In this document: positions 59,796 through 64,000 of the stretch, one piece after another
How the letters are laid out: each line of letters starts with the position of its first letter
Position numbering within the stretch: position 1 is the stretch's first letter
Source of the DNA: Colocasia esculenta
Lineage: Eukaryota; Streptophyta; Magnoliopsida; Alismatales; Araceae
Length of the DNA stretch: 64,000 nt
Reading direction: 5' to 3'
NCBI GenBank assembly: GCA_014218235.1
Contig: CM024759.1
Coordinates: 76,901,079 to 76,965,078 of the forward strand
The notes under the pieces: generated by a model
What the model saw: the letters and a program-made list of their open reading frames with translations, nothing else
The model's database searches: none
What the model was told of the DNA's origin: nothing
Made by a program: the position numbers and the translations under genes

Positions 59796-61049
59796 TCAGG
59801 TGATAGCCATAACCCGACCTCTCCCTCGCTGGTGCGGTGCTCCCCTACCATGACCTGCTGGTGGCTGCTGGGGTTGCTGTTGCTGCTGCTGTACTCCTCT
59901 GCCATACCCATACTCTCGAGGATAGGGGTAATTGCAGATCAAATGCCTCGGCTGATCACAATTATAACACCTGTATCTTGGTGGAACAGTAGGCTGCCTA
60001 GCAGTGCTCTGCTGTGACTCCTCCACCTCTGGCCTGTAGCCACGCCCCTGCTGAAACATTTGCTGATGACCTCCTCTTCCTCCTCGTCCATGAAATACCT
60101 TCTTCAACTTTTGTCCCCATTTGCTGAAACCTGAGGAAGATGCTCCCGCTGGCGCCTTTCCTTTTCTAATCCCCGTGGATTGCTGTGGTAGCCGAAAACT
60201 ACCTGAACCTGACTCTCCTGCCTGCCGAGTCCGAGTGGACTTTTCTAGTGTTGCTGCTCTCTGGGCTGCCTCTTCCACAGTCTTGCACATCAGCGGTATC
60301 ACCGTATTCTGCAACTCTGCCCTCAAGCCTCGAATAAAATACTCGACCATCATAGCATTATCTGATACAACATAGGGTGCATATCGACTGAGTGCCATAA
60401 ACCTCATCTGGTATTCCAAAACAGAAGAATTCCCTTGTTGAAGGGTCCGAAACTGCTCCCTTTTTTCCTGATGCACTTGCACTGGGAAGAATGTGTCATT
60501 AAATACCTCGAGAAATTCCGACCAGCTAATGGTCTTCTCTGTCCTGTCTGCAAAAGTAGTCTACATCTTTAACCTCCACCATTCTTGAGCAAAACCCCTC
60601 AACTGATATGCAGCTAACACAACTCTATCTACTGGTGGACACCTCATTGTCACAAATACTCTCTCAACTTCATGAATCCAGTGCTCCGCTATGTCTGGAT
60701 TCGATCCTCCTGTATATGTTGGCGGCTGCAACCTAAAATTTTTTTCAACCTGCATCATTGGTTCTTCTGCTGCCCTCACAGGCGGTGGCGGTGGTGCAGG
60801 TACTACAAAAGGTACCTCCACGCCGGGTGGTGGTGGAACTAGTGCCACTGGTACAGCCTCTCCTGCAACTGGTGGTACTGCTGCTGGCGGTACCGGTGCC
60901 TGTTGGTCCATTCTCATCCGAATCTCCGTAAGACTCTCCCATATCCTTTCTATCATGCGTTGAGTAAACTCCTCAGGGTCATCTCCTCCACCACCCCAAT
61001 CCCTCCTATCAGCCATCTCAAATTTCTGCACAAACACATTCCAACCCAC
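59796..61049 (-). pseudogene. Gag of element C with damaged zinc knuckle
   Basis: Two open pieces in one frame, 60561-61049 and 59796-60482, split by a TAG at 60561-60563. The capsid region has HWIHEVERVFVTMRCP and YAPYVVSDNAMMVEYFIRGL. The knuckle reads CYNCDQPRHLICNYP: the first two Cys and the His are in place, but the final Cys position is Tyr. A Q-rich, RGRG tail follows. Confidence 0.9.
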
Positions 61050-61156
61050 ATATACAAAAGCAAATCATTACAAAACCAAGGCCAGCTACCAACAGTGAAC
61101 TAGTGTAGAAATAAGGCTATGTAATTTCACAGTTCCTTTATATTTACAGGAACCTT

Positions 61157-61168
61157 GCTCTGATACCA
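61157..61168 (-). other. Primer-binding site of element C (initiator Met tRNA)
   Basis: Two bases inside the 5' LTR the minus strand reads TGGTATCAGAGC, the standard plant site complementary to initiator methionine tRNA. Confidence 0.9.
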
Positions 61169-61170
61169 AC

Positions 61171-63321
61171 TGTAACGGACCACGTTGTTCAAACCCGTTA
61201 ACCCACTAACGAGCTTGACCCGACTCCGTCTCCCGCGATCGAGCCATAGCCCCGCAAGGGATATCACACTCGTGTCCGTGAAAACATAAAAGAACACACT
61301 GATATTTATAAGATTCACAATCTCTACATATTCACATTGGATTTACATAGCCAAATTTCAACAAAAGTCAAAGGAAAATACACAAGCCTGGGGCATATTC
61401 CGAGGTACAACAAAGAAAGTCTACACTGCTGGAGGCGTCGGCCCAACACCGCTGCAATGCGGCTCTGAACTGGAAGATGGAAGAGAAACCTCCTACTCTC
61501 CTTCACCTGTAGGGAGTAGGGGTGAGCCTCGCAAGTCACTGGCTCAGTAGGGTAACTCCTCCAAAACCGAGTAAACTAACTCAAGTACGTAAACAAGAAG
61601 CTATGCCAACAATTTATAGAGTAAACTAAGCAGGATATCAAAGCTGTAAATACCACTTACCACTTGCCGTTATCACAAACCAATTAAAATAAATAAACGA
61701 CAAAACAACAACATGGTGTACGGGGGTAAAGTAGAGTTTGCCACACTCAAGTCACGTAGACTGGTTCGCGACACCAACAACTGACTTGGACAAACCACAC
61801 ATGTCTACCTTTCAGCCTTGCAGCCACGAACGAAAGGTCCAGCTGCCGCTCCATGAGAACAAGTCAAACAACTATGGAGATCAACCAACACCACACCGCG
61901 GACCACACTGCCGCGGGCCCATGCCAGTCACCTTTAGGGACTCTGGCCTGAGCTCCCTAGAGTGAGGCACTGGTAACAGGACTAGTTGGGGACCAGTGAT
62001 GTCTACTGGTGTCCGTACCCCCAACTACGAGCGCGCTACAAGCGACAAAACAACAAACTCACACAAGTCGCTGTCCCACTGTCGTCTTTCCCTCAGCCGG
62101 ACGTATAACTCAAGCTAGGGAGTGAGGGTGTCCAGGACAGACGACACAGACCTTAACGGTACAACACAAGTACCGGTACAAGCCTCGAGCACAAGCCTGG
62201 CTCACACAGAACCTGAGGCACCCAACTTAAGAGGTAACCACGGTAGGTGTCATACTACGCGCCACGCACACACAAACCACGTGCATACCGCACAAACCAC
62301 GTGAAACCTCACGTCAACCACGTGAACACCGTACACTGACCGCATGAACAACACGCCAGTCACGTGAACCACTTGCTAACCTTGAAAACAACACGCTATC
62401 AAAGCGCAACAGGTGCCATTGCACCGCTCTTACTTGTCATACTCAATAAATAACAGTTATCAGATAATTTTACTTTTGAAACCATGCATAACAAGATCTC
62501 TCGGCTGAGGTCGCGACATAGGGTAACGTCGCCTTCATAACGCGACGCCCCGATGTGTCGCCTTCACAACATGAACGCGATGGGTCGGCTTGTCGCGTTC
62601 AGAACGCGACAGGGGGCTCTGTCGCCTTCACAGGCGAAAACCATAATCCGGGAGGAACTCCACGGATCACCACCCCAAACCACACAAACCACACACAAGC
62701 ATCTCATGCAATTAAACGGTGTAAAATGGGCAGAATTCCCCTACCTTCGCGAAGAACACGAAGAACGACAAACCCTCGGCGTCTCCCCCGTTCCACGCAA
62801 GGTCCTCGCGGCGAGAACACGTCAAAAACCACGCTTCCACGTCGAATCGCCCCAGAAAGCCCGCAACAGCCTCCCCCCCCCCTTGTCAAACAGAGCGTGC
62901 TCAGCTCTATCTGGCCAGCCAGGGTTTAATAGCTGCATGCGGTTAAGAACGCAACGGAGGGGTCCGTCGCGAACTGTTCGCGACGGAACTGGGCATCGCC
63001 TTCTTAAGGTTGACGTCCGCAGGTCGCCCAGCGCGCGATACGCGGCGCACATGCAGATGACAACCGCCTCTGAGCGGCAACAAGAGCACGACATGCAGGA
63101 CCGTCGCGTTCATAACCCAACGTCCCTCCTTGTCGCATTCACAAACAATGAACGGGCTGGTGTCTTGGGTTCAGCCTGCCAGCCCACAAACACCCCAAAC
63201 CTGCCCACACACCTAAAACACGTCACATTGGCCACACACTGGCCACCACAACTGCCAAACAAAGGATCCGTAAGGATCCGAAAGACGATCCACATGGATC
63301 TGAAAAATGCGCGACGTTACA
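61171..63321 (-). repeat. Right (5') LTR of element C
   Basis: 2151 bp, close to the left copy. Contains the same hairpin-like GCGAC/GTCGC region and TATA-like site. Long open frames here (62553-63422, +) span LTR and flank and are chance. Confidence 0.92.
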
Positions 63322-63744
63322 TGATGAGTTATTTCTTCATCTCCCATTCTACTTTCCCTTTTTTTTTAACATGCAAATGTAGTTTTTGGGGAGAGGGTCA
63401 GGGTATAAATAAGTTCGTGTGAATGTTTATTAGATTGTTCACCATTGACTCCAATAAAATTTCCATATGATTACATTTGACCATACATTGTGGAAGCCAT
63501 AAGAGTATTAGAAGGTGAAAAGAGTGAAGTGAACAAGGTAGAGGTTAGTGGTCTTCACACTATGTAGTAGTTTGACTTAAGTGCAAAAGCATATAGTTGC
63601 AAGTCTTGGCAAAAAAATAGGATCCCTCCCACGTGTGTCCACATGTTCTTTCTTAAGAGTTTTTAGGTGCAAAGATGGGAAGACTATATAGGAGAAGCAT
63701 TCATTGCGGCAGTACATAAAAGGGCTATGCATGTTGCCCAGCTA
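63322..63744. other. Host sequence right of element C, no gene seen
   Basis: Starts with the TGATG target copy. AT-rich, no supported ORF or repeat. Confidence 0.4.
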
Positions 63745-64000
63745 GCTAGCCCAGAGGGGGGGGGGGGAATGGTTATTTAAAATTTGATCTTTGATTAAAA
63801 CCTGTTCACTAAAAAGATTACACAACAACTTAAACAAACGTTAGAGTTGGACGAAATAAGACAGCAAACGCACATAAGCACAACCACAAGACACAAGGGT
63901 TTTTATCTGGTTCGGAACTCCTCTCCACAGGAGACCTACGTCCAGTCCCTGAGCAATGCCTCAGGATTTCACTAATTAAGGTACTATCCCCCTCACGGAT
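63745..64000. mobile_element. Possible start of another LTR element, cut by the window end
   Basis: After a run of 13 G (63757-63769) come CACAACCACAAGACACAAGG and CTACGTCCAGTCCCTGAG. Such words are familiar from plant copia-type LTRs. No second copy is in the window, so this is only a guess. Confidence 0.3.

Larger units (their letters stand above)
54080..63321 (-). mobile_element. Element C: Del/Tekay-lineage chromovirus, 9.2 kb
   Basis: LTRs 54080-56305 and 61171-63321 both start TGTAA and end GCGACGTTACA. The flanks TGATA and TGATG are a one-mismatch target duplication. Coding is on the minus strand in the order gag, protease, RT, RNase H, integrase, chromodomain. The primer site matches initiator Met tRNA. 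Stops and frameshifts break it, so it is non-autonomous. Confidence 0.93.

Noticed and set aside
62553..63422. 289-codon ORF in the right LTR of element C
   Set aside because: Runs from LTR into flanking DNA, no homology, and the other LTR copy breaks it.

Overview
This is a nuclear window from a flowering plant. The evidence is a multi-exon OTU-type deubiquitinase with plant-style introns, tRNA-derived SINEs, Tat-lineage and Del/Tekay-lineage Ty3/gypsy retrotransposons, and plant mobile domain (PMD) genes. The sequence does not let me name the species.

Layout. Positions 1480-8875 (+) hold the last eight exons (170 codons) of an OTU cysteine protease gene. Its 3.8-kb sixth intron holds a 227-bp tandem duplication and a SINE. 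Only 611 bp after its stop codon lies a 24.3-kb Tat-lineage LTR retrotransposon (element A, 9487-33774), with a perfect AAGGG target duplication. Its gag-pol is on the minus strand: primer site 30941-30958, gag core ~29.6-28.9 kb, three tandem copies of a CHHC module, a protease, RT with two RNase H domains, and an integrase. On the opposite strand, between integrase and 3' LTR, it carries a multi-exon PMD gene (12392-17617). Positions 33780-40180 are AT-rich intergenic DNA with a duplicated segment, a MITE-like element and a second SINE candidate. A short uninterrupted ORF (40342-41202, +, PMD/DUF7745-like, tentative) has a TATA box and lies behind an array of GAGTCGATTC-type boxes.

Positions 41.2-53.3 kb look like remains of a second Tat-type element (B). 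They hold a seven-exon PMD pseudogene (41796-44812, +), an integrase fragment (50787-51853, -) and an LTR-like end with a minus-strand TATA box. A 4.6-kb solo LTR (46033-50624, near-match target duplication AACAT/AGCAT) is nested inside. Positions 54080-63321 are a complete but broken Del/Tekay chromovirus (element C, gag-pol on the minus strand, initiator-Met tRNA primer site, C-terminal chromodomain). The last ~255 bp look like the start of another retroelement.

Two patterns cross element boundaries. First, GC-rich short hairpin modules (stems of 6-11 bp, loops of about 4-11) occur in arrays in the LTRs or promoter regions of A, B, the solo LTR and, less clearly, C. In A, B and the solo LTR they sit on the 5' side of a recognisable TATA box. 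Second, in-frame stops in the decayed genes are almost all TAG, as expected if methylated CHG sites (CAG) had deaminated. The OTU gene is the only ordinary host gene I can recognise.
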